Positions 10,924 to 20,340 of a stretch of 64,000 bases of DNA are shown here, one piece after another; position 1 is the first letter of the stretch, and each line of letters opens with the position of its first letter. The notes beneath the pieces are model-generated. The model was not told the DNA's origin and made no database searches. It worked only from the letters and a program-made list of their open reading frames with translations. Source of the DNA: Pseudomonas sp. 2FG (GTDB lineage Bacteria; Pseudomonadota; Gammaproteobacteria; Pseudomonadales; Pseudomonadaceae); contig NZ_SCMP01000011.1 of NCBI RefSeq assembly GCF_005502935.1, positions 1 to 64,000 on the forward strand. Reading direction: 5' to 3'. The translations under genes and the position numbers were made by a program.

Positions 10924-12120
10924 ATGAATGACGCACTGAAGCAACTGCAGCCCTACCCCTTCGAGAAACTCCGCGCCCTGCTGGCCGGCGCCCAACCGCC
11001 GGCCAGCAAGTCACCGATCGCCCTGTCGATCGGCGAGCCGAAGCACCGCTCGCCGGCCTTCGTCGCCGAAGCGCTGGCCAGCAACCTCGAACAACTGGCG
11101 GTCTACCCGACCACCCTGGGCATCCCGGCCTTGCGTGAAGCCATCGCCCGCTGGTGCACCCGGCGCTTCGACCTGCCGGCCGGCTGGCTGGATGCAGCGC
11201 GGCATGTGCTGCCGGTCAACGGCACCCGTGAAGCGCTGTTCGCCTTCACCCAGACCCTGGTGCAGCGCCGCGACGACGCCTTGGTGGTCAGCCCCAACCC
11301 CTTCTATCAGATCTATGAAGGTGCCGCGTTGCTCGCCGGTGCGCAGCCGCACTACCTGCCGTGCCTGAGCGAGAACGGCTTCAACCCGGATTTCGACGCC
11401 GTGCCCGCCGAGATCTGGCAACGCTGCCAGATCCTGTTCCTCTGCTCGCCGGGCAACCCCACCGGCGCGCTGATTCCGCTGGAAACCCTGAAGAAGCTGA
11501 TCCAGCTGGCCGACCAGTACGACTTCGTGATCGCCGCCGACGAGTGTTACAGCGAGTTGTACTTCGACGAACAGAATCCGCCCGCCGGCCTGCTGAGCGC
11601 CTGCGCGGCGCTGGGCCGCAGCGATTTTGCCCGTTGCGTGGTCTTTCACAGCCTGTCCAAGCGCTCCAACCTGCCGGGCCTGCGCTCGGGCTTTGTCGCC
11701 GGCGACGCCGACATTCTGCAATCTTTCCTGCTGTACCGTACCTACCACGGCTGCGCCATGCCGGTGCAAACTCAGCTGGCCAGCGTCGCCGCCTGGAACG
11801 ACGAAGCCCATGTGCGCGCCAACCGCGACCTGTACCGCGAGAAGTATGACGCCGTGCTGGATATCCTCGGCCCGGTGCTGGACGTGCAACGCCCGGATGG
11901 CGGCTTCTACCTGTGGGCGAAAACGCCCATGGACGATGCCGAGTTCACCCGCGAGCTGTTCGCCCGCGAGCACGTGACCGTAGTGCCCGGTTCCTACCTG
12001 TCGCGCGAAGTCGATGGCTTCAATCCAGGTGCCGGCCGCGTGCGCATGGCCCTGGTAGCGCCGCTGGCGGAATGCGTCGAAGCCGCCAAACGCATCCGCA
12101 CTTTTGTTGAAGGTCTCTGA
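10924..12120 (+). CDS. dapC: N-succinyldiaminopimelate aminotransferase
   Basis: PLP-dependent class I/II aminotransferase of the succinylase branch of lysine and diaminopimelate synthesis. The ATG at 10924 (MNDALKQLQPYPFEKL) gives 398 residues. CSPGNPTGALI holds the conserved Asn-Pro, ADECYSELYF the PLP-ring Asp and Tyr, and HSLSKRSNLPGLRSG the Schiff-base Lys. Context settles the substrate: dapD is two genes downstream and dapE lies at 20.3 kb. A bifunctional ArgD-type enzyme is less likely given this sequence type. Confidence 0.92.
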   Translation: MNDALKQLQPYPFEKLRALLAGAQPPASKSPIALSIGEPKHRSPAFVAEALASNLEQLAVYPTTLGIPALREAIARWCTRRFDLPAGWLDAARHVLPVNGTREALFAFTQTLVQRRDDALVVSPNPFYQIYEGAALLAGAQPHYLPCLSENGFNPDFDAVPAEIWQRCQILFLCSPGNPTGALIPLETLKKLIQLADQYDFVIAADECYSELYFDEQNPPAGLLSACAALGRSDFARCVVFHSLSKRSNLPGLRSGFVAGDADILQSFLLYRTYHGCAMPVQTQLASVAAWNDEAHVRANRDLYREKYDAVLDILGPVLDVQRPDGGFYLWAKTPMDDAEFTRELFAREHVTVVPGSYLSREVDGFNPGAGRVRMALVAPLAECVEAAKRIRTFVEGL

Positions 12121-12122
12121 AC

Positions 12123-12470
12123 ATGAGCATCACGCTGTACGGCATCAAAGCCTGCGATACGATGAAAAAAGCCCGTACCTGGCTCGACGAGCAAGGTGTC
12201 GGCTATGCCTTCCACGACTACAAGAGCCTCGGCATCGACCGTGGCAGCCTGAATAAGTGGTGCGCCGAACATGGCTGGGAGAGCGTGCTGAACCGTGCCG
12301 GCACGACCTTTCGCAAGCTGAGTGACGCGCAGAAAACCGACCTCGACCAAAGCAAAGCCATCGAGTTGATGGTCGCCCAGCCGTCGATGATCAAACGCCC
12401 GGTGCTCGACCTCGGCGACAAGACCCTGCTCGGCTTCAAGCCGGAACTGTATTCCGCCGCGCAGGCCTAA
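12123..12470 (+). CDS. ArsC/Spx-family thioredoxin-fold protein (YffB-like)
   Basis: A 115-residue ArsC-like protein with a single N-terminal Cys in GIKACDTMKKARTWL (Cys about residue 12), the ArsC/Spx position. It lacks the second Cys of Spx and the extra Cys residues of true plasmid ArsC, so arsenate reduction should not be assumed. It starts two bases after the dapC stop and lies 39 bases before dapD, an arrangement I recall in several gammaproteobacteria. A glutathione-dependent thiol role has been suggested for YffB-type proteins. The function is unknown. Confidence 0.85.
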   Translation: MSITLYGIKACDTMKKARTWLDEQGVGYAFHDYKSLGIDRGSLNKWCAEHGWESVLNRAGTTFRKLSDAQKTDLDQSKAIELMVAQPSMIKRPVLDLGDKTLLGFKPELYSAAQA

Positions 12471-12509
12471 GCCCGCGCTATCACCGCATTCGCTACAAGG
12501 AAAAAAACC

Positions 12510-13544
12510 ATGACCACGACACTATTCAGCTTGGCCTTCGGCGTCGGCACCCAGAACCGTCAAGGCAACTGGCTCGAGGTGTTCTACGCCCAGCCGCTGC
12601 TCAACCCGTCCGCCGAACTGGTGGCCAAGGTCACCGAGAAACTCGGCTACAGCGGCGGCAACCAGGCGATCGGCTTCAACACCAACCAAGCCATCGAGCT
12701 GGCCGATCTGTTGAAGCACGTCGATTCGGCCCAGGCCGCGCTGCTGATCCGCCTGGCCGAGAGTCACCGGCCGCTGGTCGCCACCCTGCTCGCCGAGGAC
12801 GCGGCGCTGACCTCCACCCCCGAGGCTTACCTCAAGCTGCACCTGCTCTCGCATCGCCTGGTCAAGCCCCATGGCCTGAACCTCGCCGGGATCTTCCCAT
12901 TGCTGCCGAATGTGGCCTGGACCAGCCAGGGCGCCGTCGACCTGGCCGAACTGGCCGAGCGCCAGCTCGAGGCCCGCCTGAAAGGCGAGCTGCTGGAGGT
13001 CTTCTCGGTGGACAAGTTCCCGAAAATGACCGACTACGTGGTGCCGGCCGGCGTCCGCCTGGCCGACAGCGCGCGCATTCGCCTGGGCGCCTACGTCGGC
13101 GAAGGCACCACCGTGATGCACGAGGGCTTTATCAACTTCAACGCCGGTACTGCCGGCCCGGGCATGATCGAAGGGCGCGTCTCCTCTGGCGTGTTCGTCG
13201 GCAAGGGCTCAGACCTGGGCGGCGGCTGCTCGACCATGGGCACCCTGTCCGGCGGCGGCAATATCGTCATCGCGGTCGGCGAAGGCTGCCTGATCGGCGC
13301 CAATGCCGGCATCGGCATCCCCCTGGGTGACCGCAACACCGTCGAGTCCGGCCTGTACATCACCGCCGGCACCAAGGTGGCGCTGCTGGACGATAAGAAC
13401 CAACTGGTGAAAGTGCTCAAGGCCCGCGAACTGGCCGGTCAGCCCGACCTGCTGTTCCGCCGCAACTCGCAGACCGGCGCCGTCGAGTGCAAGACGCACA
13501 AATCGGCCATCGAGCTGAACGCAGCGCTGCACGCACACAACTGA
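12510..13544 (+). CDS. dapD: Tetrahydrodipicolinate N-succinyltransferase
   Basis: Transfers succinyl from succinyl-CoA to tetrahydrodipicolinate, making the substrate side for DapC. The 344-residue length is that of the longer DapD form found in pseudomonads, with a left-handed beta-helix: hexapeptide repeats run from about residue 180 to 290 (GAYVGEGTTVMHEGF, then SSGVFVGKGSDLGGG and SGGGNIVIAVGEGC). The Shine-Dalgarno is AAGGAAAAAA. It lies downstream of dapC and the ArsC-like gene. Confidence 0.94.
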   Translation: MTTTLFSLAFGVGTQNRQGNWLEVFYAQPLLNPSAELVAKVTEKLGYSGGNQAIGFNTNQAIELADLLKHVDSAQAALLIRLAESHRPLVATLLAEDAALTSTPEAYLKLHLLSHRLVKPHGLNLAGIFPLLPNVAWTSQGAVDLAELAERQLEARLKGELLEVFSVDKFPKMTDYVVPAGVRLADSARIRLGAYVGEGTTVMHEGFINFNAGTAGPGMIEGRVSSGVFVGKGSDLGGGCSTMGTLSGGGNIVIAVGEGCLIGANAGIGIPLGDRNTVESGLYITAGTKVALLDDKNQLVKVLKARELAGQPDLLFRRNSQTGAVECKTHKSAIELNAALHAHN

Positions 13545-13623
13545 TCCTCTTGGCGTGGGCCGGCTTCGGCCGGCCATGGCGGGCCGCCGCTGCGCGGCGA
13601 GACCGCCCCACATGGGAATCCAC

Positions 13624-14829
13624 ATGCCGCTTACCTCCCCCTGGCGCGCCGATTTTCCGGCGCTCGCCGCCCTGGAAGCCGAAGGCCAGACCTATCTGGA
13701 CAGCGCAGCCACGGCGCAAAAGCCGCAGGCGCTGCTCGACGCCCTGCTCGGCTACTACGCCCAGGGCGCCGCCAATGTGCACCGTGCCCAGCATCTGCCC
13801 GGCGAGCGCGCGACCCGCGCCTTCGAGGCAAGCCGCACTAAAGTCGCCCACTGGCTGAATGCCGCCGGCCCGAACGAGATCATCTTCACCCGCGGCGCCA
13901 CCGAAGCCTTGAACCTGCTGGCCTATGGGCTGGAGGAGCAGTTCCAGCCTGACGACGAGATCGTCATCAGCGCCCTGGAGCACCACGCCAATCTGCTGCC
14001 CTGGCAACAGCTGGCGCTGCGCCGCGACCTTAAGTTGCGGGTATTACCCCTGCACCCAAACGGGCTGATCGACCTGCAAGCCGCCCGGCAGCTGATCGGC
14101 CCGCGCACCCGCCTGCTCGCCGTCAGCCAACTGTCGAACGTGCTCGGCGGCTGGCAACCCCTGAATCCACTGCTGGCCCTGGCCACCGCCCAAGGCGCGC
14201 TGACGGTGGTGGACGGCGCCCAAGGTGTGGTGCACGGCCGCCATGACCTGCAGGCCCTGGGCTGCGACTTCTATGTGCTGTCCAGCCACAAGCTCTACGG
14301 CCCGGACGGGGTCGGCGTGCTCTATGGCCGTGCCGCGGCCTTGCAGCGGCTCAAGCCCTGGCAATTTGGCGGTGAGATGGTCCTGCAGGCCGACTATCCC
14401 TCCGCCAAGTTCCGCCCGGCGCCCCTTGGCTTCGAAGCCGGTACGCCGGCGATTGCCGGGGTGATCGGCCTCGGCGCCACCCTCGACTACCTGGGCGGCC
14501 TGGATGCGAGTGCAATCGCCCGCCACGAGGCGGCGCTGCACGCCGAACTGTTGGCGGGCCTGGCTGCCCGTGACGGCGTGCGCCTGCTCGGCGAGCCACA
14601 AGCGGCCCTGGCCAGCTTCGTGGTCGAGGGCGTGCACAGCACCGATCTGGCGCATCTGCTCACCGAACAAGGGATAGCCGTGCGCGCCGGCCACCACTGC
14701 GCCATGCCACTGCTGAAAAGCCTCGGTCTGCCCGGCGCGATTCGCGTGTCGCTCGGTCTGTATAACGATGGCGGCGATCTAGAGCGTTTCTTCGTTGCCC
14801 TCGACCAAGCCCTGGAGCTGTTGCAGTGA
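13624..14829 (+). CDS. csdA: Cysteine desulfurase, CsdA/SufS type
   Basis: PLP enzyme that takes sulfur from cysteine and passes it to an acceptor. I chose the ATG at 13624 (MPLTSPWRADFPAL), giving 401 residues; an ATG at 13612 would add four. LDSAATAQKP opens the PLP domain, SSHKLYGPDGVGVLYG holds the Schiff-base Lys, and RAGHHCAMPLL holds the persulfide Cys near residue 358. The overlapping SufE-like gene and the nearby tcdA point to the CSD system rather than SUF, because no sufBCD is present. Confidence 0.92.
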   Translation: MPLTSPWRADFPALAALEAEGQTYLDSAATAQKPQALLDALLGYYAQGAANVHRAQHLPGERATRAFEASRTKVAHWLNAAGPNEIIFTRGATEALNLLAYGLEEQFQPDDEIVISALEHHANLLPWQQLALRRDLKLRVLPLHPNGLIDLQAARQLIGPRTRLLAVSQLSNVLGGWQPLNPLLALATAQGALTVVDGAQGVVHGRHDLQALGCDFYVLSSHKLYGPDGVGVLYGRAAALQRLKPWQFGGEMVLQADYPSAKFRPAPLGFEAGTPAIAGVIGLGATLDYLGGLDASAIARHEAALHAELLAGLAARDGVRLLGEPQAALASFVVEGVHSTDLAHLLTEQGIAVRAGHHCAMPLLKSLGLPGAIRVSLGLYNDGGDLERFFVALDQALELLQ

Positions 14830-15236
14830 GCCTGCCGGCCGCCGCCGAACAGGCCTTGCAGGCCTTTACCCAGCCCGGCAGTTGGGAACAGCGGGCGCGT
14901 TTACTGATGAGCTGGGGCGAGCAATTGCAAGCACTGGACGACCATCAGCGCAATGACGAATACCGCGTGCCCGGCTGTGAAAGCCAGGTCTGGCTGATCG
15001 GCACGGTGCAGGATGGCCATTGGCAGTTCCGCGCCAGCAGCGATGCGCGACTGATCCGCGGCCTGCTGGCACTGCTGCTGGCACGGGTCAACGGTTTGTC
15101 GGCGGCAGAGCTGGCGACTGTAGATATTGCAGACTGGTTCACTCAGCTGGGCCTGGCCCGCCACCTGTCGCCGTCGCGCAGCAACGGCCTGAATGCGGTG
15201 CTGCAAAGAATGCGTGAGCTGGCGGATAAAGCGTAG
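14826..15236 (+). CDS. csdE: SufE-family sulfur acceptor CsdE
   Basis: Small partner that accepts persulfide sulfur from CsdA. The 136-residue product starts with GTG overlapping the csdA stop (GTGA). The conserved acceptor Cys lies in EYRVPGCESQVWL near residue 50. Translational coupling to csdA supports the pairing. In E. coli CsdE passes sulfur toward TcdA (CsdL), whose homologue is encoded convergently 37 bases away. Confidence 0.93.
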   Translation: MSLPAAAEQALQAFTQPGSWEQRARLLMSWGEQLQALDDHQRNDEYRVPGCESQVWLIGTVQDGHWQFRASSDARLIRGLLALLLARVNGLSAAELATVDIADWFTQLGLARHLSPSRSNGLNAVLQRMRELADKA

Positions 15237-15272
15237 GGCGGACTAACCGCTGCACCTCAACTCCGCCCTACG
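15232..15272. terminator. Inverted repeat between convergent csdE and tcdA
   Basis: CGTAGGGCGGA (15232-15242) pairs perfectly with TCCGCCCTACG (15262-15272), loop 19. The arm includes the csdE stop codon, and the far arm ends one base before the tcdA stop. There is no T-run, so it may act as a 3' stabilising hairpin or a factor-dependent terminator for both genes. Confidence 0.5.
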
Positions 15273-15273
15273 T

Positions 15274-16074
15274 CTACTGCCGCTCCGCCGGCCGGCGCGC
15301 GCCGGCCACCAACTTGTCCACCGCCTTGGCGGCGGCGACCATGCCGAAGGTCGCGGTGACCATCATCACCGCGCCGAAACCGCCGGCGCAGTCGAGCTTG
15401 ACCCCCTCGCCGACAAAGCCCTTCTGCAAGCAAATGCCGCCATCCGGCTTCGGGTAGCGCAGTTGCTCGCTGGAAAACACGCAGGGCACGCTGTAGTGGC
15501 GCCCCGGCGTGCGGGAAAAACCGTAATCGCGGCGCAGGGTCGAGCGCACGCTGGAGGCCAGCGGGTCGTTGAAGGTCTTGTTGAGGTCGCCGACCTGGAT
15601 CAGCGTCGGGTCGATCTGCCCGCCGGCGCCGCCCGTGGTGATGATCTGAATCTTGCGGCGTTTGCACCAGGAGATCAGCGCGGCCTTGGCGGCGACGCTG
15701 TCGATGCAGTCGATCACACAGTCCATAGTCGCCGTGATGGTCGCGGCCATGGTCTCGCGGGTGACGAAATCGCCGACCGCATGCACCACACAGGCCGGGT
15801 TGATGGCGCGGATGCGCTCGGCCATCACCTCGACCTTGGGCTGACCTATGGCTCCTTGCAGCGCATGGATCTGCCGGTTGGTGTTGGTCACGCAGACGTC
15901 GTCCAGATCGAACAGCGAAATCTCGCCCACGCCACTGCGGGCCAAGGCTTCCGCGGCCCAGGAGCCGACCCCGCCGATCCCCACCACTGCCACATGGGCC
16001 GCAGCCAGCCGCGCCAGGCCGGCCTGCCCATAAAGCCGGGCGATACCGCCAAATCGTTGTTCGTCTGTACTCAT
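15274..16074 (-). CDS. tcdA: tRNA threonylcarbamoyladenosine dehydratase (ThiF/E1-like)
   Basis: ATP-dependent enzyme that cyclises t6A37 in tRNA to ct6A. The ATG at 16074 gives 266 residues; the GTG just before it is less likely. The Rossmann motif VGIGGVGSWAAEALARSG lies near residue 32, the ATP-site segment DLDDVCVTNTNRQ near residue 58, and the conserved Cys in CVIDCIDSVAAKAAL near residue 125. It completes the csdA-csdE-tcdA (csdL) set known from E. coli. Another t6A gene, tsaB, lies at 49.5 kb. Confidence 0.93.
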   Translation of the reverse strand: MSTDEQRFGGIARLYGQAGLARLAAAHVAVVGIGGVGSWAAEALARSGVGEISLFDLDDVCVTNTNRQIHALQGAIGQPKVEVMAERIRAINPACVVHAVGDFVTRETMAATITATMDCVIDCIDSVAAKAALISWCKRRKIQIITTGGAGGQIDPTLIQVGDLNKTFNDPLASSVRSTLRRDYGFSRTPGRHYSVPCVFSSEQLRYPKPDGGICLQKGFVGEGVKLDCAGGFGAVMMVTATFGMVAAAKAVDKLVAGARRPAERQ

Positions 16075-16275
16075 CACCCCACCTCAGCGTTGCCTTGCCC
16101 GTCATCTGCGCCTTGCTCGTCATCCACCCAGCAGGCCGGCGCGCATTATAGGAAGGCGCGTCGGTCAGCCCAAGCCTAACCCGGCTGAATGGTCGACCAT
16201 AGATTCGCAGGCGGTCGGCTGCGGCTATAGTCAGCCGATAACTACCGCCGGCCGATAACAACAAGGGAACCCGTC

Positions 16276-17427
16276 ATGCGCAACTTCACCTTCTATAACC
16301 CGACCAAGATCCACTTCGGCGAAGGCCAGATCGCCAAGCTCAGCCGGGAAATCCCCGCCGGCAGCCGGGTGCTGGTCACCCACGGCGGCGGCAGCATCTT
16401 CCAGAACGGTGTCTGGGAGCAGGTAGAAGCGGCGCTGACCGGCCACAGCATCAGCCGCTTCGGCGGCATCGAAGCCAATCCGCAATTCGATACCCTGATG
16501 CGGGCGGTAGAACAGGGCAAGACCGCGCAGTGCGACTTTATCCTCGCGGTCGGCGGCGGCTCGGTGATCGACGGCAGCAAATTCATCGCCGCGGCGCTGT
16601 GCTACGCCGGCGAGCCCCTCGACCTGCTCATCGGTACCCGCGTACAAGCCGCGCTGCCGTTGGGTTGCGTGCTGACCCTGGCGGCGACCGGCTCGGAGAG
16701 CAACCCCCATGGCGTGGTCACCCACGTGACACGCCAGGAGAAACTGCCGTTCTCCAGTGCGTTGCTCTACCCGCGCTTCGCCATACTCGATCCACGCACC
16801 ACCTTCAGCCTGCCGGCCCGGCAGATCGGCAACGGCGTGGTGGATGCCTTCGTGCATACCATCGAGCAATACCTGACCTTCCCCGTCGATGCACCGCTGC
16901 AAGACCGCTATGCCGAAGGCCTGCTGCTAACCCTGATCGAGGAAGGCCCGAAAGCGCTGGCCAACCCCGAGGACTACAACGTCCGCGCCAACCTGATGTG
17001 GTGCGCCACCCAGGCGCTGAATGGCCTGCTCGGCTGCGGCGTGCCGCAGGACTGGGCGACCCATATGATCGGCCACGAGCTGACCGCGCTGTATCACCTG
17101 GATCACGCGCAGACCCTGGCCGTGGTGCTGCCGGCCTTGCTGGCCGAGCGCCGCGCAAGCAAGCGCGCCAAGCTGCTGCAATATGCCGCGCGGGTCTGGC
17201 GGATCGAGCAAGGCGACGAGGAGCAACGGATCGACGCGGCTATCGCCGCCACCCGCACCTTCTTCCAGCAAATGGGGGTGCCGACCAGCCTGTCCGAGCA
17301 CGGCCTGGGCGCCGAGGCGATCCCGCAGGTACTGGCCCAGTTGGAACGGCACAAGATGATCACCCTGGGCGAGCAACGCGATATCGACCTGGCGGCCAGC
17401 GAGCGCATCCTGCTGCGGACGCTGTGA
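16276..17427 (+). CDS. Iron-containing alcohol dehydrogenase (YqhD/BDH-like)
   Basis: Group III metal-dependent alcohol/aldehyde oxidoreductase of 383 residues. FYNPTKIHFGEGQI at the N terminus and the cofactor loop GGGSVIDGSKFIAAAL (near residue 93) match the YqhD/BdhA subgroup, usually NADPH-dependent aldehyde reductases. Metal-binding His residues are in GHELTALYHLDHAQTLAV near residues 265-282. Shine-Dalgarno AAGGGAAC precedes the ATG at 16276. It is a single gene with about 200 bases on either side. The physiological substrate cannot be told from sequence. Confidence 0.88.
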   Translation: MRNFTFYNPTKIHFGEGQIAKLSREIPAGSRVLVTHGGGSIFQNGVWEQVEAALTGHSISRFGGIEANPQFDTLMRAVEQGKTAQCDFILAVGGGSVIDGSKFIAAALCYAGEPLDLLIGTRVQAALPLGCVLTLAATGSESNPHGVVTHVTRQEKLPFSSALLYPRFAILDPRTTFSLPARQIGNGVVDAFVHTIEQYLTFPVDAPLQDRYAEGLLLTLIEEGPKALANPEDYNVRANLMWCATQALNGLLGCGVPQDWATHMIGHELTALYHLDHAQTLAVVLPALLAERRASKRAKLLQYAARVWRIEQGDEEQRIDAAIAATRTFFQQMGVPTSLSEHGLGAEAIPQVLAQLERHKMITLGEQRDIDLAASERILLRTL

Positions 17428-17660
17428 AGCCTGCCGGTGGTCGTCTGCCTATAGCCGCAGACGGCCGCTAAATAGCCGGTCTGCCGAGCCTGCCGGCGAA
17501 CTTCCGCAGCCCCGCGCTGACCAAGGCTAGCAGGCCGCTTATCCGTCCAGCGCCGCGCTGCTGGCGGGAGCTATACAGCCCTCTGACGCCGGGGTAGGAT
17601 GCGCGCCGACCGGCGCTCGCCGGCATGTCCCCGTTCCACCCTTTGGAACCTGAAACCTCT

Positions 17661-20252
17661 ATGTCATCGCGTAAATTTGGACTCAACCTGGTGGTCTTCG
17701 TGGCAATCGCCGCGCTGTTCACCGGTATCTGGGCACTCTATAACCGTCCGGTAACCGCCCCGGACTGGCCTGAGCAAATCTCCGGCTTCTCGTTCTCGCC
17801 GTTCCGTCTGGATCAGAATCCGCAGAAGGATCAGTACCCGAGCGACGAGCAGATTCGCCAGGATCTCGAGCTGCTGAGCAAGCAGACCGACAGCATCCGC
17901 ACCTATTCGGTGGACGGCAGCCTGGGCGACATCCCACGGATCGCCGAAGAATTCGGCCTGCGCGTGACCCTGGGGATCTGGATCAGCCCGGACGAGGAGC
18001 GCAATGAGCGCGAGATCGCCCGCGGCATCGAGATCGCCAACTCCTCGCGCAGCGTCGTGCGGGTGGTGGTGGGTAACGAAGCGCTGTTCCGCCGCGAAGT
18101 GACCACCAAACAGCTGAGCGTCTTCCTCGACCGCGTGCGCGCCGCCGTCAAGGTCCCGGTGACCACCTCCGAGCAGTGGCACATCTGGGAGAAATACCCG
18201 GAGCTGGCCAAGCACGTCGACCTGATCGCCGCGCACGTCCTGCCCTACTGGGAATTCGTGCCGATGGAGGACTCCACTCAGTTCGTCCTCGATCGTGCCA
18301 AGGATCTGAAAAAGCTCTTCCCGAAAAAGCCTTTGCTGCTCTCCGAAGTGGGCTGGCCGAGTAACGGCCGCATGCGGGGCGGCGCCGATGCGTCCCAGGC
18401 GGATCAGGCGATCTACCTGCGCACCCTGGTCACCACTTTGAACGCCAAGGGCTACAACTACTTCGTCATCGAGGCCTTCGACCAGCCGTGGAAGGCCAGT
18501 GACGAAGGCGCGGTCGGCGCCTACTGGGGCGTGTACAACGCCGCTCGGCAGCCGAAGTTTGCCTTCGAAGGCCCGGTCGTGGCGATTCCGCAGTGGCGCG
18601 TGCTGGCCGTCGGTTCGGTGGTGCTGGCCATGCTCGCGCTGGCCTTGCTGCTGATCGACGGCAGCGCCCTGCGCCAACGCGGGCGTACCTTCCTGACCTT
18701 CGTCGCCTTTGCCGGCGGCTCGGTGCTGGTGTGGATCGGCTACGACTACAGCCAGCAATACAGCACCTGGTTCAGCCTCACCGTCGGCCTGCTGCTCGGG
18801 ATCGGCGCGCTCGGCGTGTTTATCGTGCTGCTGACCGAGGCCCACGAACTGGCCGAGGCGGTATGGGTCCGCAAACGCCGGCGCCCCTTCATCCCGGTGA
18901 TCGGCGACAGCGCCTACCGGCCCAAGGTCTCGATCCATGTGCCGTGCTACAACGAGCCACCGGAGATGGTCAAACAGACCCTCGACGCGTTGGCCAACCT
19001 GGATTATCCAGACTTCGAAGTCATCATCATCGACAACAACACCAAGGACCCGGCGGTCTGGGAACCGGTGCAGGCCTATTGCGAACAGCTCGGCCCACGC
19101 TTCAAGTTCTACCATGTCGCGCCGCTGGCCGGCTTCAAGGGCGGGGCACTGAACTACATCCTGCCGTACACCGCCGCGGATGCCGAGGTGGTGGCGGTGA
19201 TCGACTCGGACTACTGCGTCGACCGCAACTGGCTCAAGCACATGGTGCCGCACTTCGCCGACCCGAAAATCGCCGTGGTGCAATCACCGCAGGACTACCG
19301 CGATGGCAAGGAGAGCACGTTCAAGAAGCTCTGTTACGCCGAATACAAGGGCTTCTTCCATATCGGCATGGTCACCCGCAACGACCGCAACGCGATCATC
19401 CAGCACGGCACCATGACCATGATCCGCCGTACCGTGATGGACGAATTGAAGTGGGCCGACTGGACCATCTGTGAGGACGCCGAGCTGGGTCTGCGCGTGT
19501 TCGAAAAAGGCTATTCCGCCGCCTACGCCTACGACAGCTACGGCCAAGGCCTGATGCCGGACACCTTCATCGACTACAAGAAGCAGCGCTTCCGCTGGGC
19601 CTACGGCGCCATCCAGATCATGAAGGGCCATGCCAGCAGCCTGTTCAGCGGCAAGGACACCGAGCTCAAGCGCGGCCAGCGTTACCACTTCGTCGCCGGC
19701 TGGCTGCCCTGGGTTGCCGATGGCCTGAACATTTTCTTCACCATCGGTGCCCTGCTCTGGTCCGCGGCGATGATCATAGTGCCGCAGCGGGTCGATCCGC
19801 CGCTGCTGATCTTCGCGATTCCGCCCCTGGCGCTGTTCTTCTTCAAGTTCGGCAAGATAGTGTTCCTCTATCAGCGCACGGTCGGGGTCAACCTGAAGGA
19901 CGCCTTCTGCGCGGCGCTGGCCGGCTTGGCGTTGTCGCACACCATCGCCAAAGCGGTGCTGTACGGCTTCTTCACCACCAGCATCCCGTTCTTCCGCACG
20001 CCGAAGATGCGTTCCAGCCACGGCCTGATGGTGGCGCTGGCGGAAGCCCGCGAGGAAGTCTTCATCATGCTGCTGTTGTGGGGCGCGGCGATCGGCATCG
20101 GCATAGTCCAGGGCTTCCCCAGCGCCGACGTGAAGTTCTGGGTGGCCATGCTCCTGGTGCAGTCGCTGCCGTACCTGGCCGCGCTGATCATGGCGCTGTT
20201 GTCCTCCTTGCCGAAACCCATGGAAACCCCCGAGGTGGCACTGCAAGACTAA
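17661..20252 (+). CDS. ndvB: NdvB-type GH17/GT2 membrane glucosyltransferase
   Basis: 863-residue membrane enzyme, starting at the ATG at 17661 after a Met-rich false extension. An N-terminal anchor (residues 8-25) leads a periplasmic GH17-like domain (about 40-300; GNEALFRRE and LSEVGWPSNG look like the two catalytic Glu sites). Membrane helices follow, then a cytoplasmic GT2 domain with VIDSDYCVD, CEDAELG and QRFRWAYG (the D,D,D,QxxRW set), then a C-terminal membrane block. The P. aeruginosa homologue ndvB lies next to dapE and makes cyclic beta-1,3-glucans that bind aminoglycosides in biofilms; the same role is inferred. Confidence 0.88.
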   Translation: MSSRKFGLNLVVFVAIAALFTGIWALYNRPVTAPDWPEQISGFSFSPFRLDQNPQKDQYPSDEQIRQDLELLSKQTDSIRTYSVDGSLGDIPRIAEEFGLRVTLGIWISPDEERNEREIARGIEIANSSRSVVRVVVGNEALFRREVTTKQLSVFLDRVRAAVKVPVTTSEQWHIWEKYPELAKHVDLIAAHVLPYWEFVPMEDSTQFVLDRAKDLKKLFPKKPLLLSEVGWPSNGRMRGGADASQADQAIYLRTLVTTLNAKGYNYFVIEAFDQPWKASDEGAVGAYWGVYNAARQPKFAFEGPVVAIPQWRVLAVGSVVLAMLALALLLIDGSALRQRGRTFLTFVAFAGGSVLVWIGYDYSQQYSTWFSLTVGLLLGIGALGVFIVLLTEAHELAEAVWVRKRRRPFIPVIGDSAYRPKVSIHVPCYNEPPEMVKQTLDALANLDYPDFEVIIIDNNTKDPAVWEPVQAYCEQLGPRFKFYHVAPLAGFKGGALNYILPYTAADAEVVAVIDSDYCVDRNWLKHMVPHFADPKIAVVQSPQDYRDGKESTFKKLCYAEYKGFFHIGMVTRNDRNAIIQHGTMTMIRRTVMDELKWADWTICEDAELGLRVFEKGYSAAYAYDSYGQGLMPDTFIDYKKQRFRWAYGAIQIMKGHASSLFSGKDTELKRGQRYHFVAGWLPWVADGLNIFFTIGALLWSAAMIIVPQRVDPPLLIFAIPPLALFFFKFGKIVFLYQRTVGVNLKDAFCAALAGLALSHTIAKAVLYGFFTTSIPFFRTPKMRSSHGLMVALAEAREEVFIMLLLWGAAIGIGIVQGFPSADVKFWVAMLLVQSLPYLAALIMALLSSLPKPMETPEVALQD

Positions 20253-20270
20253 GCGCTGCGCAGCACCGGA

Positions 20271-20296
20271 ACGGCGGCCAATGGCCGCCGTTTTGT
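20271..20296 (+). terminator. Rho-independent terminator of ndvB
   Basis: ACGGCGGCC / GGCCGCCGT around an AAT loop, followed by TTTTGTTTT, 19 bases after the ndvB stop. It separates ndvB from dapE. Confidence 0.85.
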
Positions 20297-20340
20297 TTTA
20301 AGATGGCGACCTTTCCGCTTGATGCCGCTCTGGAGCCGCA

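Noticed and set aside
12123..12470. Arsenate reductase
   Set aside because: Only one Cys at the ArsC/Spx position, no ars neighbours, and the context is lysine synthesis.
17664..19283. A long open frame (about 539 codons) on the strand opposite ndvB
   Set aside because: High-GC codon use leaves the antisense frame free of stops; the product is compositionally odd and matches no family, while ndvB on the plus strand has all motifs.
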